Assembly (NCBI RefSeq): GCF_905475395.1
Contig: NC_058339.1
Location: 59,033,172 to 59,097,171 of the forward strand
Source: Chrysoperla carnea
Taxonomy: Eukaryota > Arthropoda > Insecta > Neuroptera > Chrysopidae
Length of the DNA: 64,000 nucleotides
Direction of reading: 5' to 3'
Position numbers and translations under genes: made by a program. Numbering within the stretch: the first letter of the stretch is position 1; the number at the start of each line of letters is the position of its first letter. The notes under the pieces were generated by a model. That model was given only the letters and a program-made list of their open reading frames with translations. It was not told the DNA's origin and ran no database searches. Positions 48,099 through 61,506 of the stretch are shown piece by piece.

Positions 48099-48866
48099 CA
48101 TATCTTAATTACGATGTGATTAAGATTGATATAATTTCGTATCTCAACCGAGAACCGAGTTATTATGGAGAAATTTAATTAAACTCTTTTTGCAAGATGG
48201 CGGAAAATCCACAAGGAAATTTCGGTCGATATTTCGAAGTTAAGTTTTTCTAGGCCTCCTCCACGTAATATCAAAAATTTATCTTGTTAGGTTCTTATAC
48301 TTATCTAAACGTATACAATGACTGGACTATTAGTTCTTATACCAACCTAGCAACATATATGAAACAAAAACACTCTCTATGGTTTTTGCATACTCTATTC
48401 AGGCTGAAGATTGTACTAAATGTATGTATATAAAATCCAAGAATAACACAACACACACAGACCACCTGCACCCGAACTGCAAAATACAAATATTTTTATC
48501 TATAACACCACTCACTCTCTTCTGTATGGTATAAGTTCTTTGAAATCGTTTGCAAATTTTCCAACGGACTCTTTCAAGGTTAAACTTCTACATTAAATAC
48601 ATATATACACAATATCACATATCATATACACACATATATACACATTATATTGATTTTAATGTCGTCTTAATACGCCCCCCTATTTCAACTAATGAAGTAA
48701 ACGAATACTTTTCTGTGCTATTTTTGGTGAAGAGACTTTTTTCTACTTTTATTGGAATTTTGTGAATGTTTACCAATTTACCATAAAATCAAATTCGAAA
48801 ATAATAGGCGCGTAAAGTACTTTAGAAAGTATCTTATTCTTACTCGGTTGAAGATTATTCGATATA
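48099..48866. other. Intergenic, no gene recognised
   Basis: AT-rich with CA/TA-rich tracts near 48600-48650. Confidence 0.4.
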
Positions 48867-49421
48867 GACCGTGGAATAAAAAGGGTGCTTTGTTATATGA
48901 TTAATAAATACTTGAAACTTCGTTAGTGGCTTCCTTTTGGAGGGCCTACCAAACATCTCTCTACGATTTATTTAGAACTGCTTCAAATGAGTATGATAAC
49001 GTCATACTTAAGCTACCGGTCTAAAAAAACGCAACGCTGAATTGCTCGAACAATATGACGACTTAATAACATTAATAATTATTAAACAAAATATTTTGTC
49101 CGACAAAAAAAACAGCACCAAAGAGCTTGGTTACCACCTCGAACCGTATATCGAGGCCGTACTCAAGTGTTTTTGTTTTTGAATACATGCATTGTTCACT
49201 TTTGCTAAATTATTTAATAATTATTAATGTTATCAAGTGGTCATAGTGTCCGACAAATTCCATACCGCGTTTTTTCAGACCGATAGGTTAAATATGCCGT
49301 TATCACGCAGCATTTTCGAAAAAAATTGTAGAGAATTTGTTCGACTCGAAAAAAGGAAGCCACTCACGAAATTTCAAGTAAGTATTTATCTTTTAACAAA
49401 GCCCCATTTTTGCCTACGGTC
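48867..49421. mobile_element. Foldback element, family F1 copy B
   Basis: The most complete copy of the family. Ends read GACCGTGG and CTACGGTC; the outer part carries AAGGGTGCTTTGTTA and, at the right, TAACAAAGCCCC. Inner arm blocks include TTAATAACATTAATAATTAT and its complement around an asymmetric centre. The frame at 49237-49434 lies in the right arm and is not a gene. Confidence 0.8.
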
Positions 49422-51970
49422 AAATACTTGCTAAAATATGTATATTTTTTTGCTTGAAATACGCAAAATCAATTACTTGCTCTTGATTTACTTATATAAT
49501 TTTACACATGTTAGTGTGGTAGGAATTTTTAACCCAGAATGATTGTATTATTGTTGTTTCGTACAGATATTTGTGCTTAAATTATTTTATTTTGTGGAAC
49601 GTACACCATTATAGAACGTCCGGAAATAACGGCATTTTTTTTTTGGAAAAACACTCTACCCAGAAAGTTACGTTGAGTGCATATAACTGAGGTTTTTTTT
49701 CCAAAAATGATGGGTAACCTCGTTCTAAATGATCTACTGAAAACATCCAACTTAATTGTTGCAGATATTGAGATAATCATTTTGAAATGTAACAACCTTC
49801 GTCTCATCTCAAAATATATTTACGATAACAGTCTTAAACTGGGTATCAGTAGGCGTTGAATATTAATGTTAACCACTGTAATTTACAACAGTAATGTTCA
49901 AATGTATGAAGGAACTGCCCATTAAATAAAATTTTTTTTTGTTCTGGTCATGTTTGACGTCAATAGAGATTTTCCCACCACTGATGGGTTTGCTATAAAC
50001 GGATTTATTTAGGATTGGTATAAACGATGTGAACAATTAAGTATGTTCTTGATTATTGCTGTATTTTTCTATATTTGACGTGTATTTTTCCACATTGAAT
50101 GTTTCATGCCTGACACAAAACAAAACGTAAACAAACATAATCATAAATAAATTATCAAATTTTAAATTGGAAAGGGACTTTTTGCATACCATGTAAAAAA
50201 TTTGACATTGACATTATCTAATGAAACAATTGAAATAAGGATATTAGTAGCAATGACGGTAATGATATTTCGTACCAAGAAACATAACATTGCTTTGTGT
50301 ACACTTTACACGTTTATACGATTACAGGAAAATGGTGCAAATGCTAGATGTCAGAAAAGGTAATACAAAATTTAAAGATAGGTAAAAATTGTTCATAGTC
50401 TCAAGATAGTTTTATAGTTCGGTCTTGTTCTTGATAAAATCTTGCTTCATGACCAAAAACAAGTCCAGGTTTGGTAACCACAGATGGAGTCTCAGTTTTG
50501 GTGTTAGCCTTGCACTTCTTGCGAGATTAAGACAAAGACTGCTAGACCAAATAAAATGTCAAATTTGGTCCAATTCTTATATAAATTACTAAGACACACT
50601 AGTCATTAGCACTTCAGCAGTATGCATTAGCTAATTGTAATCATTCTCCTGAGATATGTTACTTTTCAATAATTTAATGCTTTATAGCGTGAAACATTTT
50701 GATAATTTTATGTGATAAACCAAGACTGATTTTGCTTATCGATGACTGCAAATTTAGACAATTCGACGGAGTTCCAGAATCCCATAAACAGTTTTTTTTT
50801 TTACTATCGGTATATAGTGCTCAGTTTACTTATTACCGTTTTTGTTTATAGATAGAATAATTGCAAAAATGTCATAAACAATATTGTAATAAAAGTTATC
50901 TTATATAATAATAACATAGATGGTATGTTATTCACGTACTTAACTGGGACCAGGTAATACAACAACAGTCTATTCGAACCAGCTGGGTTTTCATATATTT
51001 CGGAAAGGTCTAGAAAATTTTTAATTGCCCAGTGACTTTAAAATTCTTGACAAAAATATCATAAAAAAAGTGAAATTAAAATTGACCAAGAAATACGGAT
51101 GATATAAGCTATTTAAACTACTTATTATATTAGACAGAGAGATCGAATATAGTATTTGTCGTCATAAACTATGTTTGTCAAGGAACTCAATGCTAAATTC
51201 TGTTTTGCTAGACAGAGATACAAAAAATCCTTTATAGCTTTTATTTTAGCTCTTTTATTTTTATTATTTTTATGTTGTGATAATTTTTAATGTGGGCTCT
51301 ATAAAAATTATTTCATAATCTGAGTTGGTTTTAAGGAACTAGCCATACACCCCGCTACAATTTTCAAAGTGTCATACCGTGCTTTATCTAGTTTCGGACA
51401 AAATAATTTTTGCATTTTTTATTCAATTCTCATTCGAACATGGCCCTCAACAGTAAACGAAAAATTTTACAATACACGTCCTTGTCAACCAGCCTTTGAA
51501 ATTTTCAGGCGTTCAGAAATAGCTATCAAACACTACGGCTGACTCTAGACTTAATGTATACATGTACTTACCATAGAATTATTCATAAATCACATCATTA
51601 CTGTAATATCGACCTTTCAAGGATGATTATAGTTTTCGATAACAAATTTATTACTCTTATAAATTAAACCTACGCATTTTAAGTTATTTATTTTTCTAAG
51701 CTACTCATAGTTTTAAAATTAGAATATTAATGCCCACATCATTATTAACAAATATTAATTAACAAGCATGACTGGATTCTGTAATTTAACTTAAGCTATT
51801 TCCAGCATGCACTTGTCGACAGATTTGGAAAATTATTTTTTGTACAGACTCAGAATAATGTTAGCTGTGAGATCCCTGGGAGTTGCAGAATTTTTCAGCT
51901 GCAAAGTTCGCAAAGTGATACATAAAAAAAAACTGAATTAATATTAAATAAAAAATTTAAAGAAACCCCC
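49422..51970. other. Intergenic, no gene recognised
   Basis: Overlapping frames at 49577-49859 on both strands lack motifs. The rest is AT-rich. Around 50440-50580 the sequence is slightly GC-richer with no recognisable product. Confidence 0.4.
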
Positions 51971-52400
51971 GACATAAAATCAGGTCTGATCGATTCGTTT
52001 GTGGCATAGTAGCTGCTAAACGAATATACCGGTTTCGACTTTTATTGAAAAATAATTTGATCGAAGGTGTTGTTCTTAGCTATATTTAAAAAAAACTTTC
52101 TTAGGCGTTTGAAGATTATAGCCTCTTTTCTATTTGTCTCGGGTACCTACGTAAACCATAAACTCGCATTTGAAATAAACCTAAGAACACTTACGATCAA
52201 ATTGCATTTTAAAAAAAAGAAAAATCGGGTCACCCGTTTAGCAGCACAAAATCAAGGTGGATCGATTCGTTTGTATCATCGTAGCACCCAAAAGGATGAA
52301 CCGAATATGATTTTTTTTTTAAAGATAATTTGAGTGATAGTGTTCTTAGCTATGTTTTAAACAAAAAAAGTCAAAACCGGTTCATACAAATACACAAACA
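51971..52400. repeat. Dispersed repeat family R2, two units in tandem
   Basis: Unit 1 (about 51971-52200) and unit 2 (about 52222-52400) share GATCGATTCGTTTGT, a GTTCTTAGCTAT block and an ATAATTTGA block. A third copy is at 57590-57910. The frames at 52067-52333 and 52330-52578 run through the repeat and are not supported as genes. Confidence 0.65.
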
Positions 52401-55400
52401 CGTTAAACATATAACACTCCTGTTTTCGAGAGTTGATAAGGAGTTGGACACGTCGAAATCTGGGAGGGGAATCGCGAGTACGAATGTATCCGTAAAATAT
52501 CGTATTTATACATTTTATTTCTGCGTTCTATTGGTATTTCTGTTTCTTGTTTATTATAAAATCTCTAATTACCTCTAATTAAACGAAGCTCAAAGGAGTT
52601 TTTTCTTGGGATTTCATGCTCCATTCAATTCTTACTGTTGGGACATCCTGTGTAATTACGTAGTTTATAAATAATATCTCTTCTTACATAATTATACAAA
52701 ATACCTAAATTCTATTCTAATATTCGATGATTATATAACATTATTATTAAATGTTATGATGACATTTAAAATTTTGCCACTGGTGTAATGTAAACAATTC
52801 TAAACACGCAAAATTCGAATTAAAACATTCTTTGTGGAAATATTTTTGATCAATTTCAGAAAAACAATTAATAAATGTCAAAACCCATGTGTAAATGAAG
52901 TCATTAACATTAGATTTCCATAAAATAAATCTTTCGTAGGTAGACTTTTTAATAATAAAATGTCAAGTAATGCTCGAAACCTTTTTTTGTCTATTAAAAA
53001 AAATTGTAAAATAATTCATCAAAGTATCATTTTTCAACATGTACAAGGTGTTTATCTCAGAACTAACCAGTAGAATAAGTTGATAACATTTTTTTCAGTA
53101 AAGCTTCCTCCAAATGGCCGTTTGTTTATCTCAGAACTAACCAGCAGTAAAACTTTGCCAAACTTTCCGGACTTTCTCTTTCTCAGTCCGGATAATATTA
53201 AACTGTTTTACACAGAAATCAATAATTTTTGTGCAACAGGGTTCCACCACCAAGCTCATATACCCCCCATTAGGTGCTTCTTATTACATGATGCTTTTTA
53301 TTTTAATATAATTTTTGTTTTTTCATGTTTTGTGAGACTCTAAAGGTATGAAAAGTCTCAAAAATCGCTAAAATCCATGTATTTTTCGACATTTAAAAGA
53401 ATAAGGAGAAGCTGAGACTTTATAGTCTTCAAAAAGCACTTCTTTGACATTAACTCATTCGACACACAAGTTTTCAATCCTTGATCTCAATTGGAAGAGA
53501 TCGCAAAGCCTTAAAAACTGTGAAAGTCCATGCTATTTTGACATAAAAAAAGAGCGAAGCGGGGTGAAAAGTTGACATTTCCAAAAAGATAAGCGGGGAA
53601 CCCGTGAAATTAATTCTATTCGTGAAATATCTTCCAAATTGCTGTAAAAATCTACAAAATGCAATGTTTCTGAGATTGTATGTATCTATTTTCTATGCCT
53701 AAAAAGAGTTCAATGTAGTATTAAATTAGAATACACGAATGATAAACCTTACACTAAGACATTAATGAAACGTCGCAAAATTTTAACGTCTATTTATTTA
53801 GTCAAAGTTCCCAATATTCTTTAAATTCACAAGCAACAGACGATAAGAATGATAATATGGGTGTTAAATTTTAAGAAAAATAATTCAGATGACCTGAAAC
53901 TAGAACGTTTTGAAATGACGTATAAAAAAAATATACTCAAATACATAGATTTAATCAATAAATAAAAAAATAATTACTCATTAAGTTATTAACAATTAAC
54001 TAAGGAAGAATAAGCAATAAAATTCAATTTTATTGTCTTCCACACAATAAATACAAGTGATGCAAATTGAATCACTAATGGCTACTGACTACTGAGAGAA
54101 ATAAAATACAGGTGACAATTCCTCATACTAGACTAGAATATGAAATTCTCTTTAATAACTATATTGTGCCATTCGTTAATTGTCACCTCTGCTCACACGT
54201 TAACGTGATAATAACTGGATAAACTGGGTACTTGTATAAGAAAATAAATATTTTTTGTTAGGTTTATACTGCGCCTGTTATATTCATTTATTGTTTGGCG
54301 CACAGGGCTAATGGCTTCATATAGCCTTACTAATAAATGTTAAGTTACCATGGAAGTATTATCCAAAGAAATTTTAACTTAATTCGAAAAAAATTCGGGA
54401 ACTAGTTTTATAAGTTGACCGTTGGTGACTGACAAGACCATATTTAACCTTGGAGGCTAAAGACAATTTAGTTTAATGGGGCTCTTATGAATATGAGAAA
54501 ACTTTTCGCGGAATCACCAAATTTATTCGGATAGGAGGGCTTTTCCAAAATCTTAATCCGCGGTGGTCTAATATTTGCTGAACCCATCCCGTTCTTCAAA
54601 TCGAAATCAAGTTGAATCTAATCATTAATTTGCTCTAATATGAGAGAGAGCCACGTGGTAGCTTGGGCATCCGAAGAGAAAATGGGAAAGAAGGCGCTGG
54701 CGAATGAAGAATATTTCCCTTTTCCGTTCTGGCAAACTTGTGAAAATAAATAACTTTTGTCTGCATCGTAATAATTAAGTTTCTTGTAAAATTGTCTGAA
54801 TACTCCCCCAAAGATAATTTTACCCAAAAATGTTATACCACGACTGTTTCTACTAAAATATGTAATTCGCAAAAATTGCATTTAAATAAAATATTGCCCC
54901 ATGTTAGCATGTGACCATTCACGACATTTTTTTAAACATTGTAACTAAAAAGAGAAAAAAGTCTTAGCTTCTACTGTGCTTCTTATCAAATAATGTATTC
55001 TTCTTATTTTATAATTGTATTAAATACTGTAAAAAATCGGGAAGACAAATCAAATTACCTTTATTACAGTTAATCACATTTATACTCTATCTTTATTCAA
55101 AAAATGTCATACGAAAAATCATTAAACAGTAAAAAATAATATTTTTAACGTATTGAAAAATAACAATAATTTTTGCAACGTTCTTTATTATTTAAAAAAT
55201 ATTTATTTTATTCTCTTATAAAATAAAGAGGTAAATAAATTGAATATAATATTGTTATCTTTATTCATTCTGTAGATGGATAGATTAAAAGTATAAGATA
55301 TGAAAAGAATAAGGTAGATAAATGTATGTTACGATCAAAGTATAGAAATCTCTTTGTCTTGTGGAAGAGGAGTAAGTAAAGTAAATGTTTAGTTCTGACT
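52401..55400. other. Intergenic, no gene recognised
   Basis: AT-rich. A 21-base string starting GTTTATCTCAGAACTAACC occurs twice (about 53049 and 53125). The frame at 53080-53343 overlaps this repeat and has no motif. Confidence 0.4.
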
Positions 55401-55541
55401 ATGACAAGTCGTGCAGTGTTGGGCGGTGAAGCGCTTAGCACAGACTTGCAACCTTGTCGGCAGTCAAGGCCAGACGCCGGGAATTGCCCAATCGGACATC
55501 GAACTCCTCGCGCTGTATATCGCCTCGTTCGTCGACTGTAA
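55401..55541 (+). other. GC-rich island with a 46-codon open frame
   Basis: This 140-base stretch is markedly GC- and CpG-rich beside its AT-rich flanks. One frame runs from an ATG at 55401 to a stop at 55539-55541 and would encode a short basic peptide (MTSRAVLGGEALSTD at its start); a second frame is also open. No domain is recognised. It could be a first exon, a promoter, or a fragment of a GC-rich element. Confidence 0.35.
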
Positions 55542-56750
55542 TATTGTATGTGTATATATTATTGCTTCACTTAAACTAAAATCAAACCTAGATGAAATTA
55601 TGTTTTGCGTTTTTTTCTTTTCAAAAGCTATTTATAAATATTTATTTATTAATGTATGATCAATATTTTATTTTAATTTTTCTGTATTTTATAAAATGCA
55701 GAAAATAAATATTTCATTTTTTCTCCATTGAACAAAGTTTAAAAATTATAATGAGTATTTTAAACTATTTCTTGATTCGTTTAAACTTTTTTTGTAATTA
55801 TACAAAATACATATTATTGCCGATAACAATTGATTTCATTCAATATTTATATACCTTATATACACTGGGTATTTTGTGTAAAAGCTAGGCTACAGCAATA
55901 AACTTAAGGTTCAACTCTGTGTTTTTTCTAAGGAATTTTTAGAATTGACAATTAAGCTGTTTAGAACTGCACATAACTATTATAAAATGTCATTTGCTAG
56001 GTCAGATTTAGGATTTATTCGTTCTGTACGCAGTTGAAAAAATTGTCGTTCCCTAGCCGGGGGTTCCCACTATATCGAAGAGTTGCTCTTAATCTAACTC
56101 TGAGGTTCTCAATAGTGCGAAAAAATAAACAGAAATGCGAAACATGCGGCACATAAAGCCATTTTTGTAACTGCGTAAAAAAGAATTTAGAACTACACAA
56201 ATTATTTCACTCATGTGAAAAAATCCTGGCTCTATTAGCGCGACATGTGACGGCAAATTGCCTTCACTTCGCTTTTTATTGCCTTGTTTGGTTTGCCATC
56301 ATGCAACGCCAGTGTTTTTTCAGTATGACTTGGTAATGGGTCAAATTATTAGATTTTAAGAGGTTATAGTTATTGTGACACTTAAACCTTTCTTCTTTTA
56401 TTAAACAAAGCATCATTTTATATTAAATAGACTTCGAATACACAAAAAATAAAATATTTGTAAAAATTTTGGTATCAACCCATTAATTTACAAAAATTAT
56501 TTAATTGTTGTACAACTGATAAAGTCTGAATGCAAATTTATTTAAATAAAATTATTGTAAAAATTAAATTTACAACTTTTTACTAATTAGGTTTTGCAAT
56601 TCGGGCAATATCGTAATAACGAATTCAATGGTCTTGACTTAAAATTTGTTTGAGTTTTGCCTTTGAATATATATATTTTATGCCGTTGGAAATTTTATTC
56701 TTTTCTTACCTAATTCAAACTAGTGCTTTATTGTAGCCGAGTACACATTA
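55542..56750. other. Intergenic, no gene recognised
   Basis: AT-rich. The frame at 56015-56200 (-) lacks motifs. Confidence 0.4.
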
Positions 56751-56960
56751 CTACAATCCACCATGGGCTTTCGCTTCTTCGGCAATGCTAAACCACTGTT
56801 ATTTATACATAGTCACCAGTTTATCACTTCAAGTCGATCCAAGTCACTCTGAACTTTTTCCAGATAACGTTTTCTTGGTCTACCTCTTCACCTTGTGCTT
56901 GGAATAGCACATGATAACTTTTTGTTTATTATTCAGCCACTCTTATAATATGACCTTTCC
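56751..56960 (-). pseudogene. LINE-type C-terminal fragment
   Basis: The - strand reads RGRPRKRYLEKVQSDLDRLE, then VINW, and after a frameshift IAEEAKAHGGL and a stop. This is the usual ending of many insect non-LTR element proteins (RGRPxxRW...DL..L.V..W...A.....W......AKAHxGL). The upstream part is broken by stops and a frameshift near the GRP block. It appears to be from a different element than the fragment at 18465. Confidence 0.65.
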
Positions 56961-57589
56961 ATTAAAGACGAATGAAGTAGCGGAGAGAGATTTTGCCTTG
57001 AAATCATATCGAATTTAGAATAAGAATGCAGAAAAAGATTAACGGGACAGAATACAGATTAATATTACCATCTAATTATTTCCTCATTAAAAATTTTTCT
57101 AACTGCAAATTACATATCCAAAATGTATTAAACGAATATTCAATTCTGTATACACAGGGTATATACAAATCATTCAACGTTGATTGTGTTAAACGACCTA
57201 TTATTGAATAAGTTCGCAGACACTTAAATATTGCACATAATTTATGTTCTTTTTGTACCATAGTGTATACACTCTTTACACTAAGTTTAAATTGAAAAGG
57301 TTAGTCTTGTAACACTGTAATAACATTATTCTTTTCTATTTAGACTCAGTGTAGTACACCGATTCAAAAAGAGCAAACTATATATAATATATTGGAATGT
57401 TTTTTTATTCTCTTTATTAATTTAATTAAATAAATAAATAAAAAAGTAATTAAAAGTATTTAAGAATTTTCTTTGAAATTAGTTCTGTGCATTTAAAAAA
57501 TCTGGTGATAACAATAAATAACTTCCTTGTTCACTTATAAACTAATCAAAAAGAACTTCAGGAATGGTCAATAACAAATAAATTAAAAA
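56961..57589. other. Intergenic, no gene recognised
   Basis: Overlapping short frames on both strands near 57026-57261, none with a motif. Confidence 0.4.
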
Positions 57590-57910
57590 TTTAAAGAAAT
57601 CTTCGACGCAAAATCAGGTCTGATCGAGTTTTATTTTGCATCGAAGTTTCTAAACGGATAAGCCGATTGCGTTTTTTTTTTGTTTCAAAGGTAAATTGAT
57701 TCTTAGCTACATATAAAGAAAATTTGCTCAGCTGTTTGAAGATTATCACCTTTTTTCTAGTATTGTCGTGTACGGAACTCTAAACTCGAACTTGAAACAT
57801 AGGTATGAGACTCTGGATAAAAACAAACAAATCGGTTCATCCGATTTTTAATTTTATTTAGGAGCTATGATGCCACTGACAGAAACACAGATACACAGCT
57901 AACACCAGAT
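57590..57910. repeat. Dispersed repeat family R2, third copy
   Basis: Shares AAAATCAGGTCTGATCGA, TTCTTAGCTA, TTTGAAGATTAT and CGGTTCATCCG-type blocks with 51971-52400, in the same orientation. Confidence 0.6.
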
Positions 57911-58234
57911 ATTATAAAGCATTTAAGCACATTTCGTATAAAGAAGCATTTAAGCATAACTAAGATGTTCCAAAGGTCTCAAATTAAAAATAACAGACTA
58001 AAAGGGCTACCCTAGAGTTCCTCAATTTTATGGCTTCACGTGACCTTATTGTAGTTCCCAGGCCACGGTGTATACTCTACTCCCTTTCCTTAAAAGAATA
58101 AGAAAATTTTATTCGGCAGAAGAAAATACGGATTTTTATTTTAATGAAAGTTAAATACATTGTGAATAACAATAATATGTTGTAAGTATTAATCTGATGG
58201 GTGGGCTTTTTTCTTGTCGCAAATTGAGTCGGTT

Positions 58235-58967
58235 TTAAGGGTAATTTTGGACAGTTGCAAACCTTAACTCTGACTCAGCATCAAGTCGATTTCTGTATTT
58301 CGTTTTCATGACCAAGTGTGCAAACCCACAGTCACATAAGTATGTAGTTGCGAAGGGTAAAAGGAAATTCACCGCTTTGGTTGAGAGTTCGGGATATTTT
58401 AGCTGCATAGCTGTCCAAAAATAAATTAAACGCATACTTTGTAATCAGCTTGAAGCGTTTCATCTGCGGAAACTTCTAGTAATGACTATTGTTGCTTAAT
58501 ACTCAAACTTCTTCTTACCCTGAAAACCTACTCTCACATAAGTATTTTGTTGCGAAGGACAAAGGGAAATTGACCACTTTATTTGAGAATTCAGGATATT
58601 CTTCCTGCCGAACTGATATTCTTCCTGACATCCTTTTTAAATCAGCTTCAAGAGTTTCATTTGCGAACATTTCTAGTAATGACTCCTGTTGCTTAATACT
58701 CGAACTAGAATTTATGCTCTCAGTTGTGACCATAAATGGGTTTCGTAACCAGCCTGCAGTATCATCATATTCTCAAAAATATCTTTCCAGTTCGTCGAAC
58801 AGCTGACAAAGATGAAGAACAATTTCATTTTTTATTTTGGTTCTACCCACAAGTAGGACGTTCGTCGTAACTAATTTATGAAGAAGAGCAAAACCAACAA
58901 AGAAATTTGATCTCAAGCAAGTTTTCCAAAACACTATTTTCAGATCACCTCCACTCGCACACTGCAC
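58235..58967 (-). pseudogene. hAT transposase fragment (ZBED/SCAND3-like) with duplicated C-terminal segment
   Basis: The - strand reads HLCQLFDELERYF, a stop, EYDDTAGWLRNPF, then SSSIKQQESLLEMFANETLE and further on YPEFSNKVVNFPLSFATKYL. This is the C-terminal dimerisation part of hAT transposases of the ZBED/SCAND3/FAM200 type. The same order then repeats at 58500-58235 in another frame: KQQ...SLLE, YPELSTKAVNFLLPFATTYL, followed by KTKYRNRLDAESELR, the strongly conserved end. So the C-terminal portion is present twice, the first copy stopping early. In-frame stops and a frameshift make it inactive. No N-terminal BED finger or DDE core is seen. Frames on the + strand here (58489-58806) are antisense shadows. 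Confidence 0.8.
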
Positions 58968-59402
58968 TTGTAACAGCTATTCAGCCTCCATTACATAAAT
59001 CTTGCCGCGAACTCCCTACCGCTAAACGGGGAACCCCTAAGAGTTCCCGTACTCCACTTGGAGTAATCCTGGACTAATAAAAAAGGATTGGGTATTCCGG
59101 TTGAAAATTCAATATTAAATTTGTTCATGGGAGTAAAAACGATTTGTACAATGGAGTAAAAACGATTTGCATTTAATAATAATATTATTCTTTTAAATAA
59201 ATTTGTGAGGTCTGTGACATTATGACCTTCCGTTAATTAACACATTTATAATTTTTCCATGTATTATTTTTTGTTAGTGAATTTATTATTTAAAGTCTTG
59301 TTATGTTTAATAATTAAGCTGAAACGATTGCACAAATTTCATTATAGTGATTGAGTTGGCTAGTCTAAAGTTTGTGATCCGATGTCCAGCTGAAACTTTA
59401 CT

Positions 59403-59899
59403 GACCATGGAAAAGAAAGGGTACTTTGTAAAATGATGTATACATACATTTTCAAAGTAACATAATAACGTCATAATTAAGCTATCACTCTGAAAAAAAA
59501 ACGCAGCAGGGAATTTGTCAGACACTATGACCACTTGATAACATTAATAATTAATAAACAATAAAATATTTTGTCTTACAAAAATACTGCACCGATGAGC
59601 TTGTCTGCGACCTCGAACATGCCCTACTTAAGTATTTTCAATACATACATAGTTCAATTTTGCTCAATTGTTTAATAATTATTAATGCTATCAAGTGGTC
59701 ATAGTGTCCAACAAATTCTGTGCTGCGTTTTTTCAGACCGATAAGTTAAATATGACGTTATCGTGCTCTTTTGAAAACGCAACACTTTCGGAAAAAGTCG
59801 TTGAGAGAAAGTTTGGAAGGCACGCCAAAAGGAAGGCACTCACAAAGTTTCAAGTATGTACTTAATCATTTAATAAAGCACACTTTCTGTTCCACGGTC
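59403..59899. mobile_element. Foldback element, family F1 copy C
   Basis: Ends read GACCATGG and CCACGGTC. Outer blocks AAAGGGTACTTTGTA and AAAGCACACTTT, inner AACGCAGCAGGGAATTTGTC and the complementary GTGCTGCGTTTTTTCAG, match copies A and B. The left arm is shorter than the right, with an internal deletion. No coding capacity. Confidence 0.8.
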
Positions 59900-61506
59900 C
59901 ATTTAATTTGATTCATCATGAAAAAGCTTTCTATTTATGAAAAAACATGTAGCTATACGTGGTATGAAAGTCTAGAAAACTGCTCTTTAATAGTATTTTT
60001 ACAAATTTAGAGTCTTATTTGTAAAAGGCGCCTCAACGTGTCGAGCTAAATTAGTTGCGTTTAGGGTGAGCTATTTACTGATGAATCAGAATACAAAACT
60101 TTAGCTGACCCAGCCCCCGGATCTAGGTTTTTTTAACCGAGACAGGAACTTGATAATGGCACAGCTTTTGAGATAAACATTAAAAATTAAGGGTCAATAA
60201 ACACAAGGACATAATTATAAATGTAGACCATTCATTTTAAACTTTTATAGTATAGTTTAATGTTTTCCAATGTTAACTTTAAAATCTAACACTTTTTAAG
60301 ATTTTGTTTTCTTTGATTGATTTTAATGGTAACTTTCAGTTTAACGTGTTTAATGTTTTTGACTCTAATTATATATAATTTTAAAGACTATGACAATAAT
60401 AACTGAAATAGGTAAATGAAAATAAAATCGCAATAGGATATTTTTTTATACCGGACGCGGACGACGGTCCACCTATTTCTATTATAAAATCGTAAGTGAA
60501 AAAATTTTTTTATATTCTTCATATGAAGTTTGTATGAACACTTCTAACGTATGATTAACATAATAATATTATTGGACGAGTTGGTTCTTTTATTAGGGAT
60601 ATTTAGTTCGAATTCTACATTATACAGGAACTTAAATGCCCCCTCGAAACTAGAGAAATCGAAGTCGATAAATCTTAAGGAATAAAATTTTTATTTTCTG
60701 ACCTCTGAATTTAAATTTTAGAAACTTGTCATGTTTTTGTATACTATTGAGATATGATTTTCAGTTAACTAAAGAAAAGTATTCACGGATTAATTTTTAA
60801 GGATCAATGTTAGGTTTCGATTATTGGTTTAAAAAAAATGTAATTTTCATTCATTGTGTAATGTTTCAAAGTCTTCAGAGAAACCAGTCTGTATAGATAC
60901 GTTTATCGCTACTGCGGTTAGTTTTTGTAATAAATGACTCATTAATTAAATTCTAAAATTGGAATCTATGAAAATTTATATTGTAATTTTTTACAACACT
61001 AAAAAATATAAATCAGTTAATAAAAATAAACAAAAAAAATTCATAAAAGAAATACACAAATCCTACACACATCAAACAATTTTAATATTTTTTCCGATGA
61101 CATCTAGAGCAATGATCCGTAAATTCTCAATGTCATTATCGTCACAAACACATCTGCGAATGTATCGTTAATATAATAATAAAATGCAAATAAAGGGTTT
61201 TCTATTTAAAATGATATAATTAAACCAGATATCTTTAAAATTTTACGGCAATGTCTGATGTATATGATATCAGCAAAGTGTAACTCTCAGTTTCTCTGGA
61301 TATACGAAAAATTTAATTTTTCCGACTATGCTTTAATTTTTCGATTATGCTTAACACGCTTCATGTAGAGCACGCTTAGCAGCTCGAACATAACAATCAT
61401 TTCGATAAAGAAATTCAATTATTTTTCATGTGTTCTTCAACAATTTAATGTTACTTTGATTTTTCCAAAATTAAATAGATTCCTTTGCGAAGTGAAGCTG
61501 CTTAAA
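59900..61506. other. Intergenic, no gene recognised
   Basis: AT-rich. The frame at 60959-61171 is lysine-rich low complexity. A short GC-richer string lies near 60450-60470. Confidence 0.4.

Noticed and set aside
52067..52578. Two consecutive frames as a small gene pair
   Set aside because: Both lie largely in repeat family R2 and have no protein features.
58489..58806. 105-codon frame on the + strand
   Set aside because: It is the antisense of the hAT transposase remnant, which explains its openness.
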